Of a stretch of 64,000 bases of DNA, positions 22,195 to 33,544 are shown in pieces. How positions within the stretch are numbered: the stretch's first letter is position 1; each line of letters starts with the position of its first letter. Below the pieces are notes generated by a model. It was not told the DNA's origin. It ran no database searches and saw only the letters and a program-made list of their open reading frames with translations. The DNA lies in contig OY992537.1 of assembly GCA_963921195.1 (NCBI GenBank), positions 66,084,040 through 66,148,039 on the forward strand. Direction: 5' to 3'. The translations under genes were made by a program, and so were the position numbers. The stretch comes from Pegoplata infirma (lineage: Eukaryota > Arthropoda > Insecta > Diptera > Anthomyiidae).

Positions 22195-22430
22195 TTTTTC
22201 ATAATTTTTTTTTTTCAACAATATATATTTTGTTTTTTAATCTTTATTCCTATTTCATCAACATTTTTTTTTATTAATATTTTTTTTTTTTTTTGTGATA
22301 AATATTTTTTTCATAAATTTTTTTTATAATTTTATAATATTTTTCAACTCAGATTTTCAATTTATCAAAATTTTTTTCATCGAATATTTTTTTTTATCAT
22401 TAATCTTTTTTCACCAAAAATTTATTTTGA
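22195..22430. repeat. T-rich minisatellite (ttttttcatcaat)n
   Basis: The same unit as at 1357-1853 (T runs with 'catcaa' or 'cataaa'), adjoining the degenerate 'gtagcacagtgtt' border. Frames at 22093-22329 and 22295-22534 are artefacts. Confidence 0.8.
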
Positions 22431-22439
22431 CAACAAACA

Positions 22440-22600
22440 CAGGCAAACAGATACATAGATGGGTATCACTAGAATGGCTTAGAAACCTCTTCAGATTAAT
22501 AACATATAAACATAATGGGGTCCTCGACCGATAAATCAAAGCGTTTTGCATGAAATGACAAATTAATGTAGCGTTATTCTTTCTTGAAAAATTATGCTTT
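22440..22600 (-). repeat. Degenerate DINE-like fragment
   Basis: 'aatggggtcctcgaccgata' and 'gaaatgacaaattaatgta' are decayed versions of the reversed DINE core. The sequence is closest to the fragment at 4595-4725. Confidence 0.55.
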
Positions 22601-22643
22601 GGAAAGAACACCTATTTACAGAGTACAAATTTTCTAGAAACTA

Positions 22644-23246
22644 CACAGAAAAAAATAAAAAAAAAAATTTTAGTAAATTTTTAATGCTATTGTTTAAAAA
22701 ATTACTCAATTTTGCACCAGTAAACAATTTAATAGTATTGAGTAAACTTTTAATAAAAAATTATTAAATGCTTAATAAAAAATTTGAGTAAATTCTTAAT
22801 TCAAAGAATTAAAACTTTACTTAAAATTTTTCACTATTATTAAGTAACTTTTTAATTGTGACAAGTAAAAATTTACTCAAAATGTATCAATTTATTTTTT
22901 TCAAAAGTTTAAAAAGTTTCGAATTAAAAAAAAAAAAAAAATGCTTTTTCAAACTTTACCAAATATACTTAAGTCTTCAAGACAAAGAAAAATTTTATAA
23001 AGATGATGTCAAACTTTCATATACGTATACAAAAAACTATAAACTAAATGAGAATTCAAAACACCAAGAGAATGAAAAAAAAAAATATAAAAATATATTA
23101 AATTTGTATTAAATTTTTTTTCTCAAATTTTATTTTAAATTTTTGAGTAAAATTTTAATGGCGTTAATTAAAAAATTACTCGCATTCGTTTTAAAAATTT
23201 AAACTAGTGATTACTCAAATTATTTTTCTCAATATTATTTTCTGTG
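22644..23246. mobile_element. 603-bp MITE, TA-flanked (CACAGAAAA ends)
   Basis: 'cacagaaaaaaata' and 'tattattttctgtg' are inverted ends flanked by TA on both sides (22642-22643 and 23247-23248), as in Tc1/mariner-type insertions. The interior is full of 'attactcaa' and 'ttgagtaa' words. A diverged sister copy occupies about 17945-18571. The frame at 22858-23112 is not a gene. Confidence 0.75.
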
Positions 23247-23255
23247 TAAGGACGG

Positions 23256-23380
23256 ATTATTCAATGAAAAGTTAGCTGCTTACTGCCGATTTAACGGAGC
23301 CTTATGTCAAAATTTGTATGAAAATGTTAAATTTAAAGGAGAGTTATTTTATAACGGATCATTGAGTAATCCAGCCTAAG
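23256..23380. mobile_element. Candidate 120-bp mini-element
   Basis: 'ggattattcaatga' and 'tcattgagtaatcc' are inverted, enclosing 'gctgcttactgccgattt'. Next to it, 'taag' occurs at both outer sides with a short offset. It may be a very small MITE; chance is not excluded. Confidence 0.4.
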
Positions 23381-23429
23381 TCAATCAATTACAAAAGTTA
23401 TTGCGCATCATCTGCAATTTTTTAGCAAA

Positions 23430-23780
23430 ATTTTAAATGCCATAAACTGTCGCCAAATCATCGCTTTAAAAAATTTTGAAGAACATGCTTCAAGAAAATT
23501 AAAAATATGTTATAACCTATATTGATTCTGGAGAAATTTATCTCCAACAATGCATAAGGTTCTTTGCCAAGATGAACAAATTTTAAAACATCCCCTCGTT
23601 TCTATTGGTGAGTTATCGAAAGATGCGTACGAAGCAAAAATAAGGAGTATAGAGAATTTGATTAAGGCCATCTTTAAAATGCTACCGAATGCCGAAAAAC
23701 ACAGATTTGGTGACTTGTTAATAATATCAGCTGACTCTATGATACCATTTATACTTTATTATGTTACAATGAATGTATAA
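23430..23780 (+). pseudogene. Fragment of an arthropod transposon-type protein
   Basis: The open piece (ATG 23550) reads MHKVLCQDEQILKHPLVSIG, ELSKDAYEAKIRSIENLI and GDLLIISADSMI. The pattern 'vHK(V/I)L.HG..I......IG.LSEEAQEA.NK......' followed by 'LL(I/V)SSDP.I' is one I associate with a multicopy arthropod protein, probably transposon-encoded. Upstream, KNFEEHASRKLKI-like residues can be read with interruptions from about 23460. The frame ends shortly after the LLISADSMI block. It lies 300 bp from a MITE end, as the similar protein fragment at 18716 lies 140 bp from the sister MITE. Confidence 0.4.
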
Positions 23781-23789
23781 AAAAGAATT

Positions 23790-25912
23790 AGGAAAAGATC
23801 CAGAAGAACTTTTATATTTTTTTTCTGAATTTTTGTAAGCTTTTATCCACATTTTTTGTAAGGGTGCTACCCCATTTTATGTGATTGGTTTTTTGAAGAA
23901 CCAAATGCAAAAAACCGCGAGCCAAAATATTCAACCGTTTACCAAAAAAACACGCTGTGCGACATGTTCAAAATTTTCGAGTTCGAACGATTTTTTCGAA
24001 TAAAGTTATGTGGTAACCCCCCTGGATTTGAATCAAGGGATTATAAAATGGTGTTTTGTTTGGACCGCCCCCTTTTGTTGTCATGGATATTTAAAGTATT
24101 TAAAAAAATTTAAAATTGTATTACTTAAGTGAAAAAAAGCGAAATAAGTGAAATTGTTAACACTTGCCGCAAGGAAAAATATGTTCCAACAATATCCCAG
24201 CCAAAAAAAAAACATCTTTGAGAATATCAAAAGTTCGGTAGAGCCAAATTTGACTCCCTTGTTTTATTTGAATGTAGTTATAAAAATCCCAGAAACTTTT
24301 TAATAAAAAATCGAAATTAAAAACAATATCTGGCATCCGATATTTTCGTAGTCGCGATTTTCTGTATTTATAATAGTTACGGTGACCAACTTTAATATTT
24401 TACGATGAATATAATAACATTTAAAATTCGGAATTTTTGAAAATAACCACACTTTTACTCCTGTATCTATAGACCACAATGTGACGCAGTGATAAAAAAT
24501 AAACTACAAATATAAATTACATTTTGATTAAAAAACGAAAAATCAGACGAGCAGACACAAATAGTCACCACCACATATGGTCGTTAAATAGAATTGTTAT
24601 TTTTTTTATTAAATTGGATAAAAATTAAAAAAAAAAAACTGAAAACGATTTTAAAAACATTTTTGTTTATGACCACAAAAACCAGAATTGTATACACGCA
24701 GCACTTAAGTACAGAACAGTTATAAGCAAACAGGGGCGTGCAAGGGAGTTTTGTTTCGATGGTGGGATTTCAAACCATTTTTTCAAGACGAATTATTTAT
24801 AAAAATTAAAAAAAAATGTAATTTACCAAAATATTTAAACTTTCAAACAATTTCGACTCATTTTCTTAATATTTTTTCAAATTCGAAATGGAGTGTGTGG
24901 TATTTTTTTATAAATCGCCTCCCCCTTTAGTACTCCACTGCATACACATATTACCATAGACTTATAAAAACATTAAAATTACAGTTAAAGTTACACAAAA
25001 GTTTGTATGTGTAATGTTTAAAGCACATACAAATAAATTCTTGTATACATTTATTTTTAAATGTATTTAAATAATTAAATTTAATTTACAATTTGATGCG
25101 TAAACAAGTGTTACATACAGGATTTAACACAAAACAAAAAATTATGTAAAAACTGTAACAACGAACCAACATAAACATGTTTGCATAAATTTGTTATATT
25201 AACAAAAAAACACGTAAAACAACTTGAAAGTAATAAAATAATAATAATAAAAAAAAATAAAAACAACACCAAAAAGCAACAAGAACCGTTATAAATTTTA
25301 AAACATATAAAGGTATACACTGAGAAAGGAAATTAAGGATATATGCTAAAGGACGAAATCCATAAACATTTTGAAATATATATTTTTTTTTTTAATATTA
25401 ACATAACTTAACGTAATGTCACACAATTATTATTAGCCTAAAATTATGAAAACAATCAGAAAAAAAAATTAAGGAAAGAGGATGATGCTTCTTAAATCAC
25501 ACAAAAACCCAAAGATACAAAGACTTGATATTATTTTACACAATTATGGGATCGTATAATAAAAGTAACCACAACACACTATACACATAATGTAACAAAA
25601 CGTATGAATGATTTTAAAGGTTCGTATGTGTGTGTAAACGTTATAATAAAATATACCAGTTAATGTATAATCTATGTAAATGTGTGTGAGCTTATATGTA
25701 CACTTAATGCGTATATACCCAATTGGAAATATTTTATAAGCTACAAGACATCATAATTTAGTTGACTTACTTACTGGCTGATTCATCTTCGCACATCTCA
25801 TACTACATCTTCCGGAAACAAATCCACTATACTTGGATTTTCGGAAATTCCAATTCTATGGGGGTCAAATAGGGTAAAATTTTTACTCGGGAATTTTAAT
25901 TTAAACAAGTAA
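23790..25912. other. Long AT-rich stretch, nothing recognised
   Basis: No credible frame; 25111-25320 (minus) is Phe/Leu/Ile-rich noise. Text such as 'caggggcgtgcaagggag' near 24731 may be an old element end, but no partner was found. Composition from 25000 to 25760 (GT-rich words such as 'atgtgtgtgtaaacg') looks like ordinary unique intergenic DNA. Confidence 0.45.
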
Positions 25913-26476
25913 AAAAGTTAAATTCGTAGTGATACCCTTCACAACTTCTAAAAGACTTTATATAAAAGGAAATTACTTTTGAAAAAAAAAACAAAAAATT
26001 TTTTAAAAAAATTTCCGGGAAAAAAATTTAGTGAAAAAAAAAAAGTCCGCGATTTTTTTCATTTTTTGTCTAAAAAATATGTTTGTACTTGTTTAAATAC
26101 CATTTAGTGTTCAATTATGTTGAAATATGTCAACCAGCAGCCGAATTAAAGCATTTTGTTTTTCTAGGTTATGTTGAATGTACTAACATTTTGTAGGTGT
26201 CCTTACATTTGCGTTCATAACTTTTGAACCGCTGAACCGATATCGCTCAAATGCAATACCAAACTTCTCGGGAGAACTTCCAATAAATATGTTTAGTTTC
26301 AGTCATCTCCGTGTAATATTTTGGCCATGATCACCATTTCCACAGACAGACGGACAGACGGACATCGTTAGAATGTCTTAAAATCGATCATGGATTATGA
26401 ATATATATACTTTATGGGGTCCCACACCAATATTTCGATGAGATACAAACGGAATGACAAACTTATATATACCCTT
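25913..26476 (-). mobile_element. DINE-1/Helentron-like element, shortened copy
   Basis: Minus-strand order: 'gggtatatataagtttgtca', core 'ccccataaagtatatat', a short GTCY block at about 26343-26363, one 'cataacttttgaacc'-type sub-repeat on the plus strand, then 'aattcgtagtgataccc' to 'aacaagt'. It is internally deleted relative to 12646-13464, with fewer sub-repeats. Confidence 0.7.
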
Positions 26477-26597
26477 AACAGGCGCGGATCCAGGGGTGGG
26501 GATAATGGGATTTCTCCCATTAGAAAGGAAAAAAAGGAAGGGAAAGGAAAGGAAAGAAGATAGAAAGAAAAAAGATAAAAAACCCTAAAGAGAGTTA

Positions 26598-26630
26598 TAT
26601 GTGTGCTGATGATTTAAGTCAGCACACATA
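26598..26630. other. Small perfect hairpin
   Basis: 'tatgtgtgctga' and 'tcagcacacata' form a perfect 12-bp stem with a 9-nt loop. It follows a purine-rich 'gaaaggaaaggaaag' tract (26525-26580). The stem is too short for a typical miRNA precursor. Confidence 0.6.
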
Positions 26631-26779
26631 GCCTCAATCCTAAAAAACTTTTTGCATCCTCAGGATAAAATGTTTCAGAATTTATGAAATTTCATATGAG
26701 AAACATAAATGTCAATAGAGTCGTGGACATTTTCTAACCTAATAACTTTTCTTATCATTTTCTAAGGAAAAAGTATTAT

Positions 26780-27230
26780 CCCAAATATTTTTTATAGAAA
26801 AATGTCTCAGAAGAAGAAGATGGCATTAAAACCGTAAAATTTTTCAGGATCTGAAAATTTGTGTAAAAAAAGTATAAGAATTATTTACGAGGTTTTTTTA
26901 TACGAAAGTATATCAGAATTTGGAAAAAAATTTTATAGAAAGAATGTAACAGAATCTCAGATTATTTCCATAAAATAAAGTTTAAAAATGCGAGATATTT
27001 TCTATGCGAAAAATGTTGAATCTAAAATATTTTCTGTAGAAAATTCGATCTGAGAATAAACCAACATTTTTATATCAAAGGTTTTAGAATCTGAACATTT
27101 TTCTTAAGGCAAATATCTCAGAAATGGGTTATTTTTCTATATGAAAGATTTGAGAATCTATGAGATTTTCTGTAGTAAAAAAGTCTCAACATCTAAGAAA
27201 TTTTGTGACGGAAACATGTATAAAAATAGC
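26780..27230. repeat. Strongly diverged 35-bp satellite
   Basis: Recurring 'aatgtctcaga', 'atctgaaaat', 'tttctatacgaaa' and 'tttctatatgaaa' at spacings of about 35 bp, heavily mutated. It is the same family as 165-1135 and 41640-44880. Confidence 0.6.
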
Positions 27231-27589
27231 ATACTTCATTAAAAAGTTTTTATCGGAAGGTTTCTGAGAAATATTTTTTATACATATAAAAGTTTTCAAG
27301 TCTTTTCGCAGTTGTGAATGGCTATGATTGTCACAAGCCAATTTTTATGACTGAATAGTCATAATATAAATTTTTAATGACTGAAACGTCACAATATCAA
27401 TATTTTTCTACACACTTAATTTGTCAATTTTATAAAATTTGCAAATAAAATTTCAAATGTTTGAATTTAAGAAGTAAATCTCAAAAAAATTTTTGGATAT
27501 ACTAAAATTTGACCCAAATCCATAAGATGGATCCGTATTTAAGAATTTTTTTTTTGTTTTCAATTTGTTACTTAAGATTAAAAATATTA

Positions 27590-27754
27590 TCTAAAATTTT
27601 TTTAAGAAGTTTTTTTTTATGAAAACAAGATTTTTTTGTGGACATTTTATTTTTAAGTGCATATTTTAAGGTTTTTTAGTGCATATTTTGAATATTTTAT
27701 CCCATATTTTAAGGACATTTTTTCGATTTCTAGTGCATGAAAATTTCATCCCTA
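27590..27754. mobile_element. Partial TAGGGATGAGATTTTC element
   Basis: 'gaaaacaagattttt', 'tttttagtgcatatttt' and the terminus 'gtgcatgaaaatttcatccc' followed by 'ta' match the right half of the complete copy at 27917-28492, which lies only 160 bp away in the same orientation. The left half is missing. Confidence 0.7.
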
Positions 27755-27784
27755 CTAATAACCATTAATTATCATTATGTTTAT

Positions 27785-28798
27785 ACAGTGGGCGACAATA
27801 CATTGGAAACTTTTTTATAGTAGATGCAATTTATTAACGACAAAGTTAACAATACTAAACGTTATTATTATCAAACGAGTATTATTTTGAAAAATGCTAT
27901 GTAGGTTATTTATTAATAGGGATGAGATTTTCATGCAAATGCATGTTTTTTGTCGATAGTCTAAAAACGATATCGACCAATTATCTTTCCGAATCAAGAA
28001 ATTTGCGTTAAAATGGCATCGATTTGTTTTTGCATATTTTTGCATATTTTGGTGAAAATGCATATTTTTGCATATTTTGGTTTTAAATGCATATTTTGTG
28101 CATATTTCCAACTTTTAAGTGCTTATTTTTGCATATTTTGGCATAAATTAGCAAAAACACAAATTGAAATTTATTTGTTTCAAAAACTATTTTAAATTTT
28201 AAAAATTTATTTTGGAAATAAGAAAAATTATTTTTTTTTCTTTAAAATTTTTTTATTGATTGTCGTAATTTATAAAAAATCTTGCTTATATAAAGTTTAA
28301 AATGTTACTATTTAAACCCGGCGTTACTTTTTTGCTTTTTAAGAAGTTTTTCCTATGAAAACAAGATTTTTATTGCACACTTTTTATTTTTTAGTGCATA
28401 TTTTTAGGTTTTTTAGTGCATATTTTGAATTTTTTAGTGCATATTTTAAGCGCATATTTTCGATTTTTTAGTGCATGAAAATCTCATCCCTATTTATTAA
28501 GCTTTAATTTAAGCTTAATGGCGTTCTGATTGAGTAAATAATAAATGTAATACGAGGGTCGATCTGAAAAATGAAATTATTTGTGTACATTTTTAGAACA
28601 TATTTTTAAAAATATTTTGAGGGATATTTTTCAAGTTCAAACATTAAACATTTAAGAAAAGGTCCAATAATTTTAATTCTGTGATCAAATAAATTTTTCA
28701 ACAACCCAAACAAACAGCGAAATTTTTAAAGTACAGTAGAAAAAATTCACATTTTATTACCTCCAATTCTTTGACCACTAATTTTTTGTTAACAAAGA
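27785..28798 (+). repeat. Old interspersed repeat, paralogous to 36765-37135
   Basis: Segments 'aacgttattattatcaaacg', 'atgctatgtaggtta', 'acaacccaaacaaa' and 'cctccaattctttgacca' match the second copy in order. This copy is interrupted by the element at 27917-28492 and, at its right edge, by the composite element starting near 28798. The other copy lacks both. Confidence 0.8.
27917..28492. mobile_element. 576-bp hAT-like MITE, 8-bp duplication tttattaa
   Basis: Ends 'tagggatgagattttcatgc' and their inverted counterpart, flanked by 'tttattaa' on both sides (27909-27916 and 28493-28500). The duplication fits the hAT preference nTnnnnAn. The interior is rich in 'tgcatattt' words. The paralogous site near 36860 has no insertion. 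The 60-residue frame at 28013-28195 is repeat-derived and its mirror occurs in the copy at 38541-39103. Confidence 0.9.
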
Positions 28799-31700
28799 AT
28801 GGTGCATTATAAAGGGGTCATTTCCAAGACCAACCCCCATAAATTTTTACGTGAGTCGGAACAAACTCATACCCTGTCTCCAATTTCTAAGGGGGCTCCC
28901 ACACAAAATGTATTTTTTTAATTTGCTCCAACCGGTCTAACTGCCCTAAGATTGCTGTTAGAGCAATAAAATGTATAACCGACCCACAAAATTTTTTTAA
29001 TCCAAACATTCTCTCAAAACACACCTACACTCCAACATTTTTGAAAAACATACCTACGCCCTATCTCCACTCCCTAAGTAGGCTCCCATAAAAATAATAG
29101 TTAGAGCAAATTTTATAAAAATGTAATTTTGAATGGAAGACTACTTAGGGAGTGGATATAGGGCGTAGGTATGTTTTACAAAAATGTTGGAGGGTAAAAA
29201 TAAATGGGGGTCGGTCTCACTAATGACCCCTCTCGAACGCACCATTGGATCAGTAGAAGCTGATTAAATAAAACAAATTTACAAAAAATAAAAAAAATTG
29301 TATTGGGACCCCCTTAATAGTTAAAGATAGAGGGTAGGTGTGTTCTGCGAAAATGTTTGGACTAAAAAAATATTGTGGGTCGGTCATACATTTTATTGCT
29401 ATAAGGGCAATCCTAGCGCAGTTAGATCGGTTGGAGCAAATTTAAAAAAATGGCATTTCGTGTGGTAGCCCCCTTAGAAATTGGAGATAGGGTATTAGTT
29501 TGTTCCGAAGAAATGTTAAGTAGGGTGGATCGAATTTGGCTTTTGGGCGAATTTCGTTCCGGCTCACCGACAGATGTGTTGGAATAGACCTAAAAACAAT
29601 GTGGTTAAATTTTCATGCAGATCGGTGGTCATCTTCCGCTGCCGAAATGACGTTGAAAATCCGCGATTTCTTAAAAAATAGTATTTATTTAAAAAAATTG
29701 CCAAAATTACAAAAATCACTTAATCTTCTTTTTTATTTCAGTCAATCTTTTCAATTCGATCATATTTTCTTAGAAAAAAATTTCAGCTTAATAGGACATT
29801 GTTAACCCCTCTAAAACGGTTGCCGAAAATGACCCATTCATTTTGCCCTAAACTCAAAACCACCAAATTTAAAAAATATTTTTTTTTTTGATTTTAAGTT
29901 GCACAATATAAAGTTTTTATTGCTTTTATTTCAAGTATATATAAGTTCGTTTAACAAAAAATTTTTTTGAAAAAATACGAGATTCTTAAACAGCGCGTGT
30001 AACGGTCTGTTTCCAGGACATTTTGGAAAAATTGCACTTTTTTTTTAAAACTCAACATTTTTAGTTAAAAACTTTTCATTTTACACTAGATTTATTATAA
30101 ATTATAAAACTTAATATAGAAATGTTGGATTTTAAGAAATTCTTTAACCCTAAACAGCTTTGGGCCCTAAATGACCCATGATGAACAAATGCATCTAGCA
30201 ATAAACTGCTTTTGGCGGGCGACTAACCATTGGGAACATATTTTTTCCATTAAAAATGGAAGCGTGAGTAAAGATGGGAGCGTGAGTGGAGATAAGAGCG
30301 TGAGTGAATTTGAGCAACTCACGCTCACGAAGAAAAAAAAAATCGCTCAGGAAATTTTTTAAGTTTGCATACATTTTACTCAGGATTACGTGATTGCAAC
30401 ATATTAAACTCGTTCACGCTATAATCACGCTTACGAAAACTCAACATAAATTTATTTTGACGTGTTTTATTTTTCTGTCACCATAAAAAATCATGCAATC
30501 TCTCGCAATTTCATTCACGCTTACGAGTGAATTACGTGAAATGTGTGTCAAGTGTGCATTTGTACAAATTATATTTTTAATGCAAAATAAAAAAGTGATC
30601 CATATATTTTTTTTAAACAAGTTTAAATATTATTTCCCATTTAAATGCTCCCACCCCGAAAGCATTATCCCCTTAAATGCCCGAATATAGCAAGTAAATA
30701 GTCTATTGAATTTATTCAGCAATATTCTTATTTAAATGTGAATTACTTTTTTTGTCAGATATAAATAAATGGTTAATGGTGGGTACGAAAAATGCTTAAA
30801 GGGTGGGTGCATTTAAGCGGGATACTATTTGAATGATATTTGAACTTTTTTGTTTCATTTGCATTAAAAATATTATTTTTAAAATTGCACTGTTAAGCGT
30901 GAGTAAAATTTCGTGAGTTTGCATGATTTTTATGGTGACGGAAAAATGAAACACGTCAAAATTCAGCTTGAGTGAGATTAACATGTGACACTCATGTAAT
31001 CCTGCGTAAAATGTATTCAAAATTAAAAAATTTCTTGCGTGAGAAATTTTTTCTTTCTTCGTAAGCGTGAGGTGGTCGAATTCACTCACGCTCCCATCTC
31101 TACTCACGCTCCCATCCTTACTCACGCTCCCATTTTAAATTGAAAAATATGTTTCCAATGGTTTGTCGACCGCCAAAAGCGGTTTATTGCTAGATGCATG
31201 TTCATCATGGGTCATTTAGGGCCCAAAGCTGTTTAGGGTTAAGGAGTTTCTTAAAATCCAACATTTCTATATTAAGTTTTATAATTTATAATAAATCTGG
31301 TGTAAAATGAAAAGTTCTTAACTAAAAATGTTGAGTTTAAAAAAAAAAGTGCAATTTTCCCAAAAAATCCTGGAAACAGACCGTTACACGCGCTGTTTAA
31401 GAATCTCGTATTTTTTCAAAAAATTTTTTTGTCAAACGAACTTATATATACTTGATATAAATGCAATAAAAACTTTAGATTGTGAAACTTAAAATCAAAA
31501 AAAAAATTCTTTTTTAAATTTGGTGGTTTTGAGTTTAGGGCAAAATGAATGGGTAATTTTCGGCTACCGTTTTAGAGGGGTTAACAATGTCCTAATAAGC
31601 TGAAATTTTTTTATAAGAAAATATGATCGAATTGAAAAGATTGACTGAAATAAAAAAGAAGATTAAGTGTTTTTTGTAATTTTGGCAATATTTTGAAATA

Positions 31701-31940
31701 AATACTATTTTTTAAGAAATCGCGGATTTTCAACGTCATTTCGGCAGCGGAAGATGACCACCGATCTGCATGAAAATTTAACCACATTGTTTTTAGGTCT
31801 ATTCCAACACATCTGTCGGTGAGCCGGAACGAAATTCGCCAAAAAGCCAAATTCGATCCACCCTAATGTTAAGTCGTAAAAATTAATGGGGTTCGGTCTT
31901 CGAAATGATCCCTTTATGACGCACCATTGGAGCAGTAGAA
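28798..31940. mobile_element. Composite inverted-repeat element interrupted by a foldback
   Basis: The left end 'aatggtgcattataaaggg' is mirrored by 'cctttatgacgcaccattgg' near 31908-31927, with long inverted similarity inward ('ctccaatttctaagggggct' against 'agcccccttagaaattggag'). A further inverted pair lies inside (29060-29090 against 29135-29165, 'ccctatctccactccctaag'). An extra 'gcaccattggatcagtagaa' end occurs at 29239. So two related units are probably joined. The empty paralogous site near 37100 reads straight through 'ccaattttttgtaag'. Confidence 0.65.
29521..31865. mobile_element. 2.3-kb foldback element, 8-bp duplication atgttaag
   Basis: Ends 'tagggtggatcgaatttggc' and the inverted 'aaattcgatccacccta' are flanked by 'atgttaag' (29513-29520 and 31866-31873). 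The inverted arms run inward for about 1.1 kb each, so nearly the whole element is one palindrome centred near 30693. Recognisable mirrored landmarks are 'agatgtgttggaatagacct', 'cgcgctgtttaagaatctcg' and the short-repeat block 'gggagcgtgagt' (30260-30325 against 31080-31135). Mirror-image frames 29536-29805 (plus) and 31611-31850 (minus), reading FRLTDRCVGIDLKTMWLNF, are the arms in translation and resemble no family I know. Confidence 0.9.
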
Positions 31941-32218
31941 ATTATTTTAAGATTGAAAAAAAAAAACAATAAAAGTTTTTCAAAAAATTTCCTAATAGGC
32001 AAAAAGTTTGTAGAATCGATAGAAGTTTTACACAAAAAAATGTCAAAAAAATCGAAGAGTACAAACATTTTCAAAAATAAGATTTAAATTTTAAAACTTA
32101 AAAATCGCATAATAGAGCACTTTAAAGATTTTTTTTAATTTTTTTTTTAAAGTACGAAAAAAAACAAAAATTTTGAAAAAAAAATTGCAGTTTGGATCAT
32201 TATTGATGAAGTTATGAG

Positions 32219-32636
32219 TAGGGATGTCGCGAATATTCGTCACTATTCGGTATTCGGCATATTCGGCATGTTTTTTGAATATTCGGTTAAATAAATATTC
32301 GGTAACAGTTTGCCGAATATTCGGCAAAATTAAAATTTGGTTAAAAAACACGTTTTATTAACGTTTGACTTTTTTTGTAGTCATTTTAGTTTGTTTTTTG
32401 TCCAAAAAAACGTGAGCACTTGATTCAAATTCGAATTGTTAAGGTAACAGAAAAAATAGTGTCAGCAAAAGCGTTGTTGTTTTTTAGTCTGGTACTTTTT
32501 TTCAATTTTTTTACATAGATAAAATACAGGCGTATGAATAATCAAACTATTCGGCAATATTCGTATTCGGTTCAAGCCGAATACCGAATAGTAAATATTC
32601 GGTAAAATGCCGAATACACTATTCGCGACATCCCTA
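32219..32636. mobile_element. 418-bp hAT-like MITE, 8-bp duplication gttatgag
   Basis: 'tagggatgtcgcgaatattc' and its inverted end 'actattcgcgacatcccta' are flanked by 'gttatgag' (32211-32218 and 32637-32644). Arms are filled with 'attcggta' and 'attcggc' words. No coding capacity. Confidence 0.92.
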
Positions 32637-32679
32637 GTTATGAGTAAAAGAAGTTTGAGTAAAGAAACAAACTACCAAT

Positions 32680-32830
32680 TTTTAAAAATTCGATATCTTT
32701 TGAACGGGTCATCAAAAAAGTCTGAAAATTAACCACGAAGGAGTTTTCGAAGGGTACTAAAAACTGTAAAAATTAAATTGGAAAAATCTAAAAAAAAAAA
32801 ATTTCAAAGTTTCTGATTTGACATGGAATG
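32680..32830 (+). repeat. Dispersed module 'tttcaaagtttctgattTGgcatggaatg', copy 1
   Basis: 'ttcgatatcttttgaacggg', 'catcaaaaaagtctgaaaat' and 'tcaaagtttctgatttgaca' match 33545-33710 in direct orientation. Shorter relatives are at about 52280-52325 and, reversed, at about 49398-49440. Origin unknown. Confidence 0.6.
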
Positions 32831-32936
32831 CCCCATATACTTTATGGGGTCCCCGACCGATATTTCGATGCCATACAAACGGAATGACAAATTGAGTATA
32901 CCCCCATACTGTGGTTGGAAGGTATTGATTAAAACA
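32831..32936 (-). repeat. DINE 5'-end fragment
   Basis: 'ccccatatactttatggggt', 'ccccgaccgatatttcgatg' and 'accccc..actgtggttgga' correspond to the second DINE subfamily seen at 9300-9404. The rest of the element is missing. Confidence 0.7.
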
Positions 32937-32939
32937 AAT

Positions 32940-33265
32940 ATGTATGAAAAAGAATTATAAAAAATAAAACATGGATGAAAAAAAAATATTGATAAAAAAA
33001 TAGATAAAAAAGTATTGATAAAAAAAATTGACGAAAAAAAATTTGGAAATATTGAATTTTTGATGAAAAAAAAAAATTTTGATGAAAAAATTGATAAAAA
33101 AAATATTGATGAAAAAAAAATACTGATGAAAAAAGATTGTGATGAAAAAAATATTAAAAAAAAATAGTGATAAAAAACATATTGATGGAAAAAGATTGCG
33201 ATGAAAATATATCGACAAAAAAAAATATTGATAAAAAATAATTGTAATAAAAAAAATTAAAAATA
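32940..33265. repeat. Minisatellite (aatattgatgaaaaaa)n
   Basis: About 20 irregular units, same as 7080-7315. It is followed directly by the third CACCAG module. The Phe-rich minus-strand frame 32955-33218 is an artefact. Confidence 0.9.
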
Positions 33266-33279
33266 TTTATGTTACGTTT

Positions 33280-33490
33280 TATTCACCAGCTGGTGAATAA
33301 TTCTATTAGTCACCACGAGGTGAATTATTATCCAAGTTACAAACCCAAGTTTCTAAAATTTTTGGTTTTAAGAAAATGAAAACAGTAATTCTTATTTACT
33401 TTAATCGTCAGCTTATATGTATGTATAGGCAACCTAAGGTGGCGTCCTTCAACTTTTTCAAAATTAGACACCAGCCTTAAAACATTATCA
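33280..33490 (+). repeat. 'CACCAGCTGGTG' module, copy 3
   Basis: 'ttattcaccagctggtgaat', 'caccacgaggtgaattatta' and 'tccaagttacaaacccaag', then 'gcgtccttcaactttttc' and 'aaaacattatcat'. The same order as copies 1 and 2. Confidence 0.75.
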
Positions 33491-33544
33491 TATTAAAAAA
33501 AATTTATGACAAAAAATATTGAGGAAACAAATTTTAATGAATAA

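Noticed and set aside
26598..26630. miRNA precursor
   Set aside because: Stem of 12 bp with a 9-nt loop is too short; no extended pairing outside it.
29536..31850. Mirror-image frames FRLTDRCVGIDLKTMWLNF on both strands as a possible gene pair
   Set aside because: They are the two arms of one foldback element; kept only as a question in the findings.
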